The notes under the pieces were generated by a model. The model was not told where the DNA came from. It saw only the letters and a list, made by a program, of their open reading frames with translations, and ran no database searches. Of a DNA stretch of 64,000 bases, positions 39,999 to 47,711 are shown piece by piece. Each line of letters begins with the position of its first letter. Position 1 is the stretch's first letter. Source of the DNA: Nitrobacter sp963807355 (GTDB lineage Bacteria; Pseudomonadota; Alphaproteobacteria; Rhizobiales; Xanthobacteraceae); contig CAWEBX010000003.1 in the NCBI GenBank assembly GCA_963807355.1, forward strand, positions 62,001-126,000, in the 5' to 3' direction. The translations under genes and the position numbers were made by a program.

Positions 39999-41105
39999 GT
40001 GTCATTCTCGCTTCCTCCCGACGCCAACGGCATTCTGCCCGACCGCATGATCGCGGCGATGGCCGACGCAGGCCTGATCCTGCCGGAATATCCGTTTGTC
40101 GAGAGCCAGATCCAGCCGGCAAGCCTCGATCTGCGGCTCGGCGCCATGGCTTATCGGGTGCGCGCCAGCTTTCTGCCGGGGCCGGACGCAACCGTCGCTG
40201 AACGCATCGACGAACTCAAGCTGCACGAAGTCGATCTTTCCGACGGCGCGGTGCTGGAGACCAACTGCGTTTACATCGTGCCGCTGCTGGAGAGCCTGGC
40301 CCTACCGCCCGAAATCATCGCCGCCGCTAATCCAAAAAGCTCGACCGGCCGCCTCGACGTGTTCACGCGCGTGATCGCCGACGGCACCCGGCGCTTCGAC
40401 ATGATCGGCGCCGGCTATCACGGGCCGCTCTATGCGGAGATCAGTCCCAAGACGTTTCCAGCGCTCCTGCGCGAGGGATCGCGGCTGTCGCAGGTCCGCT
40501 TCCGCACCGGAGACGCCGTTCTCGATGCCCACGAGCTCGAAGCCCTGCACGGACGGGAGCGGCTCGTCGATGTCGACGACGCCGATCTCGTCAACGGCGT
40601 GGCGCTCAGCGTCGATCTTTCGGGCGATTATGCCAACGGCTTTGTCGGCTATCGCGCCAAGCGCCATACCGGCGTGGTCGATATCGACCGCCGCGGCGGC
40701 TATGCGGTCGGTGAGTTCTGGGAGCCGATCGCGGCGCGGCCGGACGGCAGCCTGATACTGGATCCCGGCGAATTCTATATTCTCGCCTCGAAGGAAGCTG
40801 TTCAGGTGCCGCCGGACTACGCCGCGGAAATGGTGCCGTTCGATCCGCTGGTCGGCGAATTCCGCGTGCACTATGCGGGCTTCTTCGATCCCGGCTTCGG
40901 CTATGCCGGCGCGGGCGGACAGGGTTCACGTGCGGTGCTCGAGGTGCGCTCGCGCGAGGTGCCGTTCATTCTCGAGCACGGCCAGATCGTCGGCCGCCTC
41001 GTTTATGAGAAGATGCTGTCGCGGCCCGACGCGATGTACGGCCAGCGCATCGGCTCCAACTACCAGGCCCAGGGCCTCAAGTTGTCGAAGCATTTCCGGT
41101 TGTAA
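39999..41105 (+). CDS. 2'-deoxycytidine 5'-triphosphate deaminase domain protein
   Basis: 368-residue protein of the long Dcd family, probably converting dCTP to dUTP for thymidylate supply. The trimeric dUTPase-like fold appears twice: ESQIQPASLDLRLG and NPKSSTGRLDVFTRVI in the first half, and FILEHGQIVGRLVYEKM with QGLKLSKHF in the second. Ordinary Dcd has about 190 residues; this is the double-length alphaproteobacterial form. GTG start (MSFSLPPDANGILPD). Confidence 0.9.
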   Translation: MSFSLPPDANGILPDRMIAAMADAGLILPEYPFVESQIQPASLDLRLGAMAYRVRASFLPGPDATVAERIDELKLHEVDLSDGAVLETNCVYIVPLLESLALPPEIIAAANPKSSTGRLDVFTRVIADGTRRFDMIGAGYHGPLYAEISPKTFPALLREGSRLSQVRFRTGDAVLDAHELEALHGRERLVDVDDADLVNGVALSVDLSGDYANGFVGYRAKRHTGVVDIDRRGGYAVGEFWEPIAARPDGSLILDPGEFYILASKEAVQVPPDYAAEMVPFDPLVGEFRVHYAGFFDPGFGYAGAGGQGSRAVLEVRSREVPFILEHGQIVGRLVYEKMLSRPDAMYGQRIGSNYQAQGLKLSKHFRL

Positions 41106-41106
41106 G

Positions 41107-41219
41107 ATCGCAAAGGTCTGCTGCTGATTCCGTCAGAAGCGGAAAGGCACTAGCCTCATCCTTTGATTGAGCATGATCTTATCCGAAAACCGGCTTCCAC
41201 TTTTCGGGATCATGCTCTA
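41107..41219 (+). repeat. REP-like hairpin with flanking dispersed-repeat fragment
   Basis: GAGCATGATC and GATCATGCTC (41169-41178 and 41208-41217) form a stem around CCGAAAACCGGCTTCCACTT, a REP form common in this bacterial group. The preceding TGATTCCGTCAGAAGCGGAAA matches the 22.7-kb repeat block. Confidence 0.75.
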
Positions 41220-41233
41220 GCATAACCGAAATC

Positions 41234-41306
41234 GATGGGGATGGAGTCCCCCGATAACTGCCGCAAGGCTGATGACTCCTACCGGGCGCCTTTGCGTCGG
41301 TAGGAG
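41234..41306 (+). promoter_or_regulatory. Fluoride (crcB) riboswitch
   Basis: GATGGGGATGGAGTCCCCC, ATAACTGCC and GGCTGATGACTCCTAC reproduce the crcB-motif aptamer, including the GATGGAGT and CTGATGACTCCTAC signatures. The 3' arm CTCCTACCG (41276-41284) can instead pair with CGGTAGGAG (41298-41306), giving the alternative hairpin expected of the expression platform. It lies 110 bases upstream of a small gene overlapping crcB. Confidence 0.95.
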
Positions 41307-41344
41307 CTGTTTCCTTCCCCGCTGCGCCCGAGAAAGGGCGCGTG

Positions 41345-41554
41345 ATGAACAGACTTCCGAGTTCGTTGTCGGTCTCGTTGTGGGGCGTCGGCGTCTGCTG
41401 GGTGGCCGTTGCGATCGGCTACCTGATGGAATCCGAGACGCTCCCGGTGATTTCCCTGTTGATCTCTCTGGCTGTTCTTTTGGTAATCCCACTGGTGGTC
41501 ATCGGCGTCTTGGGCGGTACGGCCGAAGGGCCGCAGAAGGAGCAAAAGCATTGA
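41345..41554 (+). CDS. Small two-helix membrane protein in the fluoride operon
   Basis: 69-residue protein with two transmembrane segments (VSLWGVGVCWVAVAIGYLM and a second starting VISLLISLAVLLVIPL) and a polar C-terminus rich in E/K/Q. The crcB start TTG overlaps its stop (TTGA), so the two are translated together under the fluoride riboswitch. I do not recognise a family. A helper or regulator of the fluoride channel is an inference. Confidence 0.75.
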   Translation: MNRLPSSLSVSLWGVGVCWVAVAIGYLMESETLPVISLLISLAVLLVIPLVVIGVLGGTAEGPQKEQKH

Positions 41555-41931
41555 AATGGACGTTTATTCTCGCCGTCGCGGCCGGCGGATCGCTGGGATC
41601 GGTGGCCCGCTATCTCGTCGCCATCGGTTTCGGCAAATTGCTTGGTCCGAAGTTTCCGTGGGGAACGCTGGTCATCAATGTCACGGGGTCGCTTCTGATC
41701 GGACTGTTCGCCGGCCTGTTCGCTGTCCGATGGAGTCTGCCTCAAGCCGTACGCATCTTCCTTATCGTCGGAATCTGCGGCGGCTACACCACGTTCTCCA
41801 CGTTCTCGCTCAATTCATTCTATCTGATCCAGCGGGGCGAAGTGGCTGCCGCCGCCTTTTACATGATCGTTTCCGTCGTGCTATCCGTTGGCGGGGTGAT
41901 CGCGGGCTTACAGATCGTGCGGGTGCTTTAG
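41551..41931 (+). CDS. crcB: Fluoride ion channel CrcB/Fluc
   Basis: 126-residue membrane protein with four hydrophobic segments. Family motifs include GGSLGSVARYL, WGTLVINVTGSLLIGLF (conserved Asn) and GICGGYTTFSTFS (the fluoride-pore phenylalanine/threonine track). Fluc works as an antiparallel homodimer that lets F- leave the cell. The start is TTG at 41551, with AGAAGGAG eight bases upstream, overlapping the small upstream gene. Confidence 0.95.
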   Translation: MKWTFILAVAAGGSLGSVARYLVAIGFGKLLGPKFPWGTLVINVTGSLLIGLFAGLFAVRWSLPQAVRIFLIVGICGGYTTFSTFSLNSFYLIQRGEVAAAAFYMIVSVVLSVGGVIAGLQIVRVL

Positions 41932-42033
41932 AACGATCCTTCGGACATTCCCCGCTGTTGCGGAGCGGTTCGCTCGCTTGATGTCTTGGCGGGCTGACCG
42001 CCATCGGTTACATCAGGGGTAGAGAGCCGATAA

Positions 42034-42107
42034 GCGGGCGTAGTTCAATGGTAGAACGGCAGCTTCCCAAGCTGCATACGAGGGTTCGATTCCCTTCGCC
42101 CGCTCCA
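42034..42107 (+). tRNA. tRNA-Gly(CCC)
   Basis: The cloverleaf closes with acceptor GCGGGCG/CGCCCGC. The D arm has GTTCAATGGTAGAAC, the anticodon stem GCAGC/GCTGC encloses TTCCCAA (anticodon CCC), and the T arm has GGGTTCGATTCCC. The 3' CCA is encoded. 74 bases. Confidence 0.97.
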
Positions 42108-42160
42108 ACGTCGTCCGGCGGTCTCCTGCCGCCCGACCGTGCGCTTCCGGCTCCCAAGGA

Positions 42161-42517
42161 CTACGGCGCGATCGTCAGCCTGGCTTTCATATTGGGATGG
42201 AAGCGGCAGTAGTAGTCGATCATTCCCGCCTTTTTCAGAACGAGCTTGACGGTTTTGTTCGGCGGCAGCGTCACGTCCGAGTCGCCGTTTCGCGCTGTCG
42301 CGGTATGTGCGAAGATGTCCTCGTTGACCCATTCGATGGTGTCGCCGACCTTGGCCTCCGTCTCGACCGGCATGAAAACGAGGTCCTGCATCGAAACTCG
42401 AACCGTCGCCGCGCGGGCCGCGGCGGATAGTCCCAAGGTCGCGACCCCCATGCCTACGATGCTCAGGGCTGCGATTCCCAAGGCTGCGACAATCGGGAGA
42501 TATCCGTCCGGCTTCAT
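42161..42517 (-). CDS. Cupredoxin-domain (plastocyanin/amicyanin-like) periplasmic protein
   Basis: 118-residue protein with a signal segment ending in AAARA and a single cupredoxin domain. Type 1 copper ligands are visible: H in NEDIFAHTATA, then C...H..M in YYCRFHPNMKA. It sits 8 bases after the DUF4142 gene on the minus strand and is probably co-transcribed. A periplasmic electron carrier or copper-stress protein is likely; the partner is unknown. Confidence 0.88.
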   Translation of the reverse strand: MKPDGYLPIVAALGIAALSIVGMGVATLGLSAAARAATVRVSMQDLVFMPVETEAKVGDTIEWVNEDIFAHTATARNGDSDVTLPPNKTVKLVLKKAGMIDYYCRFHPNMKARLTIAP

Positions 42518-42525
42518 GGCGCGCC

Positions 42526-43047
42526 CTACTTCAGTCCGGCCGCGACTTGTTCGGCATGTTGCTCGTGGCCCTGGAAGATCTTCAGCCCCGTTTGCAACAA
42601 GCTCTTCAGCTCGGCATTGCTGGCCGACGGAATGAGAAGGGTTTCAAGGGCGTTGTCGACCGCCTTGTGATAGGCGACCTCGTTGTCGACATAGGCCTTG
42701 TCGAACGCGGCGCCCTTCAGTTTCGACAGCTCCTTGAGTTTGGCGGCGGCGTTCTTGGACAGCGTGCGGCTGGTGTCGTTGTCTTCAGGAGTGACCTTCA
42801 GCTTCTTGACCAGTGCGAGCGCCTTCTTGTTCACCGCCTCATGATCCCGCACCATATCCGCGGCAAAGGCCTTCACGTCCTTGTTGGTGGATTTCTCCAG
42901 CGCCTGCTTCGCCGCGGTGACATCGATAACGCCGGCGGTGTAGGCGATATGCGCGATCCGCGGATCGGTGGGTTTCGCGCCCTGCGCGAAGGCACCGCTG
43001 CTCAGCAGTGCTGCGGCGGCGATCGCCGTGCTCAGTCGAACGAACAT
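42526..43047 (-). CDS. DUF4142 family exported protein
   Basis: 173-residue exported protein; the signal segment is cleaved near GAFAQ, and the mature part is helical and ferritin-like (AGVIDVTAAKQALEKSTN, FAADMVRDHEAVNKK, YHKAVDNALETLL). The family (DUF4142) is widespread in alphaproteobacterial periplasms and is often stress-induced, but its role is unknown. An ECF-type promoter at 43108-43139 precedes it. Confidence 0.9.
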   Translation of the reverse strand: MFVRLSTAIAAAALLSSGAFAQGAKPTDPRIAHIAYTAGVIDVTAAKQALEKSTNKDVKAFAADMVRDHEAVNKKALALVKKLKVTPEDNDTSRTLSKNAAAKLKELSKLKGAAFDKAYVDNEVAYHKAVDNALETLLIPSASNAELKSLLQTGLKIFQGHEQHAEQVAAGLK

Positions 43048-43107
43048 TCTTGATACTCCTGTGACGCCGCGATTCGAAAATCGCCGGACGTTTTGTTGCG
43101 ATACACA

Positions 43108-43139
43108 GGATTGGATGCGGCCCCGCGGAACAGGTTCCC
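43108..43139 (-). promoter_or_regulatory. ECF-type promoter for DUF4142-cupredoxin
   Basis: The minus strand reads GGGAACCTG, 10 variable bases, then CCGCATCCAATCC. It shares the same bases and spacing with the promoter of the adjacent sigma gene (43874-43905). GGAAC is the classic ECF -35 core. Confidence 0.8.
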
Positions 43140-43142
43140 GAA

Positions 43143-43835
43143 TTATTTAGTCAGACCAAGCCGGCCGAGAACCGCATCGGTCAGGCGCGCGCATCGTTTG
43201 CCGGCGAAGGGAAAGGCCTCCATCATGACCGGGCCGACCTTCTTTTCCACGTTCGCGCGCAGCATCGTACGAGCACGATGAAGCCGCGTCTTCACGGTTT
43301 CCGGCTTGAGATCGAGGAGCTCAGCGGTCTCCTCCACGTTCATTCCCTCGATCACGCGGGTGATGAAGACGATGCGGAATGCCTCGGGCAGTTCGTCAAC
43401 CGCCTGCTCGACGATGTGCTGTATTTCGCGCTGGGCCATGGTTTTTTCGGGGTCATCGGAAACGGCGGACACGGGAAACTGGATGATCTGGGCGTTCAGC
43501 ACACCCGGCTCCAGCGTGGTCCAGTCGACGGTGGGGCGCAGGCGTCGCCTCCGGCCAAGCGCCTCGTTGATGGCGATACGCGCCAGCCAGGTCGCGAGAC
43601 GGGAGTCGCCACGAAAGCTCTCGAGATGCGTGAAGGCACGAACGTAGGTTTCCTGCACGACGTCCTCGGCCTCGCTGTCGTTGCGCAGGATGCCGCGCGC
43701 GATCCGGTAGAGCTTGCGATTGTTCGCCTGCATGATGGCGCGGATCGCGCTTTCGTCGCGCGCGCGCGCGCGACGAACCAGTTCTAGATCGTCATCGCAC
43801 GGGCCGGCGACTAGCCGGGACTGAACCTGTTGCAT
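43143..43835 (-). CDS. ECF-subfamily RNA polymerase sigma factor
   Basis: 230-residue sigma factor with region 2 (SEAEDVVQETYVRAFTHLESF and LATWLARIAINEALGRRRR) and region 4 (LPEAFRIVFITRVIEGMNVEETAELLDLKPETVKTRLHRAR). No anti-sigma gene is adjacent. I chose the ATG at 43835 (MQQVQSRLVAG), with CGGAG eight bases upstream; longer frames are not supported. A C-terminal extension of about 30 residues follows region 4. The gene sits upstream of DUF4142 and cupredoxin, and matching promoters point to autoregulation. Confidence 0.92.
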   Translation of the reverse strand: MQQVQSRLVAGPCDDDLELVRRARARDESAIRAIMQANNRKLYRIARGILRNDSEAEDVVQETYVRAFTHLESFRGDSRLATWLARIAINEALGRRRRLRPTVDWTTLEPGVLNAQIIQFPVSAVSDDPEKTMAQREIQHIVEQAVDELPEAFRIVFITRVIEGMNVEETAELLDLKPETVKTRLHRARTMLRANVEKKVGPVMMEAFPFAGKRCARLTDAVLGRLGLTK

Positions 43836-43873
43836 GCGCCTCACTCCGGATCTCGGGATACTCCACCGTCCGA

Positions 43874-43905
43874 GGAATAGATGCGGCAAAGTCGGCCAGG
43901 TTCCC
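43874..43905 (-). promoter_or_regulatory. ECF-type promoter for the sigma factor gene
   Basis: The minus strand reads GGGAACCTG, 10 variable bases, then CCGCATCTATTCC, ending about 39 bases before the start codon. It is near-identical in key bases and spacing to the 43108 site. Confidence 0.8.
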
Positions 43906-44204
43906 GGCATTGGTTTGTTAACCATAATTCCGCTGTCCCGATGAATCGTCCCGTTCGAGCGGCGTGAGAAAAAGCAGATACCGGTTTTGCGTCGGTATCC
44001 GAGCAAATTGATCAAGCATTTCTTCACGCGAACTAGGTTTCTCCTTAAGCCAACACGCTCCGGTAAGTGCAGCGCGTCGGCAACACTGAATTCGAATCTT
44101 ATTTGAGTGATCAAGGCGATCTGGACAAAACGCCGATCTCACCAGAGGCTACGGACTTGGAGTTGCACAAAGATCACCGCCGATTCGAAATCGACACGGG
44201 GCAG
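43906..44204. repeat. Intergenic region with degenerate dispersed-repeat copy
   Basis: Between divergent genes. 43975-44035 contains GATACCGGTTTTGCG and TTTCTTCACGCGAACT, inverted relics of the dispersed repeat. Nothing else is recognised. Confidence 0.4.
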
Positions 44205-44666
44205 ATGATGAGGGTCGTGACGGGATTGCTTGCAGTGATATTCCTGCTGGGACATGTTGCTGCAAGTCATGCCGTAGTTCGGATCGGAGAGGATCGGGGC
44301 GGCCGGATCGGAACCTATCTTGATAAATATGAGGCCGTTCGCAATTCTGGCCAGTCCGTCATCATCGACGGTCTATGTGCATCAGCTTGCACCATCGTTC
44401 TCGGTACGGTCCCGCATGACAAGATTTGCGTGACGTCCCACGCTGCTCTCGGGTTTCATGCCGCTTGGGATCTCGGATCGAACGGCCGCGCCGTCACCAA
44501 TTCCGAGGCGACCCTTATGCTGTATTCAATGTATCCTTCCGCAATCCAGCGCTGGATCAAAGAGCGCGGTGGTTTGACGCGGCGCATGATCTTCCTGCGT
44601 GGCCGCCAACTCGCTGACATGTATCGTCCATGCTACCTTGACGCGCAGGCGTCGTCGGCGCGCTGA
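44205..44666 (+). CDS. Exported ClpP-like periplasmic protein (COG3904 type), function unknown
   Basis: 153-residue exported protein; signal segment MMRVVTGLLAVIFLLGHVAA. The core ASACTIVLGTVPHDKICVT followed by LGFHAAWD resembles the COG3904-type periplasmic proteins of alphaproteobacteria, distantly like ClpP/crotonase folds, in which the Ser of SACT is the candidate nucleophile. Cysteines could form a disulfide. Activity is unproven. I chose the ATG at 44205; the upstream frame of 46 codons is weak and overlaps the repeat. Stands alone. Confidence 0.7.
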   Translation: MMRVVTGLLAVIFLLGHVAASHAVVRIGEDRGGRIGTYLDKYEAVRNSGQSVIIDGLCASACTIVLGTVPHDKICVTSHAALGFHAAWDLGSNGRAVTNSEATLMLYSMYPSAIQRWIKERGGLTRRMIFLRGRQLADMYRPCYLDAQASSAR

Positions 44667-45028
44667 TCTGACATTGCCAATTCATCGTCAAAAGTGGCCA
44701 ATTCATCACCACGTGATCGCACCCGGTTGCGCTTGCCTTAAGGGCGGGACTGGCCTTATCTGAAGCCTCGCCGTGTCGGCAGAGCGCTGTGGGCGCGCTA
44801 CGAAACCGCTGGGTCTTCGAGACGCACGCTTCCGGCCTCGCCGCCCGCTTCCATAGCGTTTTCGAGCGAAGTGGTGACCTGTTCGCGTGAAGAAAACGCG
44901 TCAAAACAACAATCTAGAGCTTCGCCTCTGATTCGTCAGAAGCGAAAATGCTCTAGGCTGTTCCGCAAGTTACGAAGGCTTGATAGCGAGGACGCGGCCT
45001 TCGGAAGGCGCGACACCAAGGATACCCG
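44667..45028. other. Intergenic region before sco, with dispersed repeat
   Basis: 362 bases. The left part has no structure I can name; 44851-44958 is a repeat copy. The last 70 bases should hold the sco promoter. Confidence 0.45.
44851..44958 (+). repeat. Dispersed intergenic repeat, copy 3
   Basis: Reads CATAGCGTTTTCGAGCGAAG, then TTCGCGTGAAGAAAACGCG, then CTGATTCGTCAGAAGCGAAA and ATGCTCTAGG. Same arm order as the copies near 16.0, 22.7 (inverted) and 56.1 kb (inverted). Confidence 0.75.
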
Positions 45029-45625
45029 ATGTCAAATAGATTCGCCCGTCCGCTGATCCTGTTTGCGGCCTTCGCCGGTAGTCTCGTCGTCGGTCTCACG
45101 GTGGTGCTCTGGCTGCTCGGTGGGCTCGCCGGCACGCGCACCGCAGCGTCGATTGGCGGTGGCCCATTCAAACTGACCGACCAGACCGGTCAGACTGTCA
45201 CCGAAAAGAACATGGTCGGCCGGCCGACGATTATTTTCTTCGGCTATACCCACTGTCCTGACGTCTGCCCGACCTCGCTGTTCGAGATGTCGGAGGTGTT
45301 GCGGGCGATGGGGCCGGACGCCGACCGCATCAACGCCTATTTCGTCACGGTCGATCCGGAACGCGATACGCAGGAAACGATGGCAAGCTATCTTTCCAGC
45401 TTCGATCCGCATCTGAAAGGTTTGACCGGCGATCCGGCCGCTGTCCAGAAAGCCCTGTCCGCCTTTCGGGTCTACGCAAAAAAAGTCCCGCTGAAGGATG
45501 GTGCCTATTCGATGGATCACACGGCGCTGATCTATCTGATGGATCGCGAGGGCCGCTTCGTCTCGCCGTTCGATCTCAAACGTTCGGCTGAAGCGGCCGC
45601 CGCCGATCTCAAGCGTTATCTGTAG
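45029..45625 (+). CDS. SCO1/SenC/PrrC family copper protein
   Basis: 198-residue membrane-anchored thioredoxin-fold protein. One N-terminal helix (ILFAAFAGSLVVGLTVVLWLL) is followed by the copper-binding CxxxC in YTHCPDVCPTS and the distal His in MDHTALIYL. Sco proteins insert copper into the CuA site of cytochrome c oxidase and can signal redox state in the RegBA network. No oxidase subunit gene is adjacent. Confidence 0.94.
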   Translation: MSNRFARPLILFAAFAGSLVVGLTVVLWLLGGLAGTRTAASIGGGPFKLTDQTGQTVTEKNMVGRPTIIFFGYTHCPDVCPTSLFEMSEVLRAMGPDADRINAYFVTVDPERDTQETMASYLSSFDPHLKGLTGDPAAVQKALSAFRVYAKKVPLKDGAYSMDHTALIYLMDREGRFVSPFDLKRSAEAAAADLKRYL

Positions 45626-45724
45626 CGCTGCCACCGTTGCGCAGCCGTGTCGCGGGGGACGAGCATCCGCGAGGCGGCGGCTGATCGGATTTGCGGGGAA
45701 AGGCCATGCTCGGTCTTTTCCCAT

Positions 45725-47413
45725 TTATACGGTTCGCTCAGCAGTTGATACAGCGCGCGCCACGCCGCAATCGAAAGACAGTGCCCAATAGATCGGCGTC
45801 AACGTCAGGATCCAGCCCTGACGCAACTGCCCGCGCCGCGCGAGGCCCATCAGGCCGACCACGATCGTGGAGACGAACCCAGTGGCGATTGTGGTCAGAT
45901 GCAGCGGCGCGACCGCGCCGGTAGCGCCGGAACCCGCCAGCAAGCGCAATGCCATATCGACGACGAGGATCGGAAAGGTCAGCGCCGTCAGCACGTTGCC
46001 CCCGATGATGGCATTCAGCGTGAAAAACCCCTTCGCGCCCGCGTCCTTCCATAACCGCCGGGGCCGACGCATATGCACGCTCCAGGTCTGCATCCAACCC
46101 TTCATCCAGCGCGAGCGCTGGCGCAACCATCCGCCGAAACGCGCCGGCGCCTCCTCGAAAGTCGTCGACGCGAAGGTGCTCGATCGATAGCCGAAGCGCG
46201 CCAGCCGAAAGCCGAGGTCGGCATCCTCGGTGACGTTGTAAGCATCCCAGGCGCCCACCTCGCGAAGGACCGCGGTGCGGAAGTGGTTCGACGATCCGCC
46301 GAGCGGCAGCGGCACGCCGAGGGACGCGAGCCCGGGAAGGAAGACGTCGAACTGTCCGGCATATTCGGCGGCGAACATGCGCGAGAGCCAGCTATCCGAC
46401 TGGTTTTCGATGCAAAGGCTGGCCTGCACGCAGGCGACATCGACGCCTTGAGTACGGAAGGCATCGAGCGCGGCGCGTAACTGGCCGGGATCAGGACGAT
46501 CTTCGGCATCGAACACGGCGGTGAAGCTGCCGCGCGCGAACGGCAGCGCGCAGTTCAACGCCTTCGGTTTGGTGCGCGGCCCTTCCGCCGGAGCGAGCAG
46601 GACCTGGACTTGCGGCATCGGCCCAAGCCTTGCCAGAGCGGCGCGGGTTTCGAGATCGTCAAGCTCGATCACGATGATGACGTCGAGCTTTTCGCGCGGG
46701 TAGTCCAAGGCTCCTATGGCTTGTAAGAGCGACGCGACCGATGAGGCCTCGCGATAAAGCGCCGCAATCACCGTGTAGACCGGCAAACAATTATCGGGAA
46801 TGCGTGGCGGGCTCCGGACCGAGCGCCGCGGCGTCAAGCTGGCCGCGAGCCGCAAGCCGATAAATGCGAGGAACCACAACGCCAGCGCGCTGCTCCAGAT
46901 GTCCGGGGCGACCGTCGGCGTCAGCGTCAGCATAACGCTCAGGAGTACAGTCTCAGCAAGCCGGCGCATTGTGCGCATCCCGCGCCCGCGGGGGGTGTCA
47001 TCGGCAACGGGCGCGGCGGACAGGGCCGGGAATCGTCGGCCGAGCGCGTTGGCGGCGGAGCGACCTAGCGCGTCGCCCGCCTCCTGCCGCAGCAGAAAGT
47101 GATCGAGGTTTTGCTTTGATGTCAGCAGAACCCGGTCGCGTAAAGATGGATAGGCGGCGGCGAGACGGCAGAGTCGCCGTGCCGTGAACCCGCGCGGCGC
47201 GACAACCCAAAGCAACTGTCCTCGCTGGCGCAGCGGAAGCAGCCCGTGTTGTGCGACGCGGGATAAGTAACGATCGGGCAAGGGGCAATCGGAGCGGGAA
47301 ATCTCGGCGAACGTCTCGATCGCAAGACCGGTTTGAAAGGAAAGTGCTTGCAGATAAGCGTCTTCATCAATGACGCCCGACCGGATCAGAGCTTGATCCG
47401 CGCCGGTGCCCAC
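45725..47413 (-). CDS. Family 2 glycosyltransferase, membrane-bound (possibly N-terminally truncated)
   Basis: 562 residues from the GTG at 47413. An N-terminal type II secretion GspE-like segment (GADQALIRSGVIDEDAYLQAL) precedes two transmembrane helices. Then comes the GT2 domain: VYTVIAALYREASSV, the D-D metal pair in VIELDD and DAEDRPDP, VTEDADLGFRLARFGY and the QRSRWMKGW motif of processive synthases. Four C-terminal membrane helices follow. The frame stays open another 50 codons upstream (ELDCLRHVLAPALLSAAEA) without any start codon before a TGA near 47573. That extension looks like normal coding sequence, so a start in another frame or a further frameshift is likely. Product unknown; an exopolysaccharide or wall glucan is possible. 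Confidence 0.8.
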   Translation of the reverse strand: MGTGADQALIRSGVIDEDAYLQALSFQTGLAIETFAEISRSDCPLPDRYLSRVAQHGLLPLRQRGQLLWVVAPRGFTARRLCRLAAAYPSLRDRVLLTSKQNLDHFLLRQEAGDALGRSAANALGRRFPALSAAPVADDTPRGRGMRTMRRLAETVLLSVMLTLTPTVAPDIWSSALALWFLAFIGLRLAASLTPRRSVRSPPRIPDNCLPVYTVIAALYREASSVASLLQAIGALDYPREKLDVIIVIELDDLETRAALARLGPMPQVQVLLAPAEGPRTKPKALNCALPFARGSFTAVFDAEDRPDPGQLRAALDAFRTQGVDVACVQASLCIENQSDSWLSRMFAAEYAGQFDVFLPGLASLGVPLPLGGSSNHFRTAVLREVGAWDAYNVTEDADLGFRLARFGYRSSTFASTTFEEAPARFGGWLRQRSRWMKGWMQTWSVHMRRPRRLWKDAGAKGFFTLNAIIGGNVLTALTFPILVVDMALRLLAGSGATGAVAPLHLTTIATGFVSTIVVGLMGLARRGQLRQGWILTLTPIYWALSFDCGVARAVSTAERTV

Positions 47414-47711
47414 TTCCCGGCCGCGCGCTTCGGCAGCGCTCAGCAGCGCCGGAGCGAGAACATGCCGCAGGCAATCCAGTTCGCTCGCCGGACCGGGCTC
47501 GGGGTCGCCCAGCCAGTTATCGTTGCTCGACCGGGGGATGCAAATGAAGCCGGGAGCAGCGCCGAACTCTCAGGCACAGCACGGCGGAGCGCGTCGGCCC
47601 GGCCGCCTCCTCTACACGATTCCGCCCCGGCAAGTCGCGTCCCCACGCAAACGATACTCGCATCCCGTTCCGGATGGTCTATAAAACCCTCCGTTCGAAA
47701 AGCCCCCGTCA

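Noticed and set aside
42034..42107. tRNA-Gly as integration site
   Set aside because: No integrase and no repeated 3' tRNA fragment nearby.
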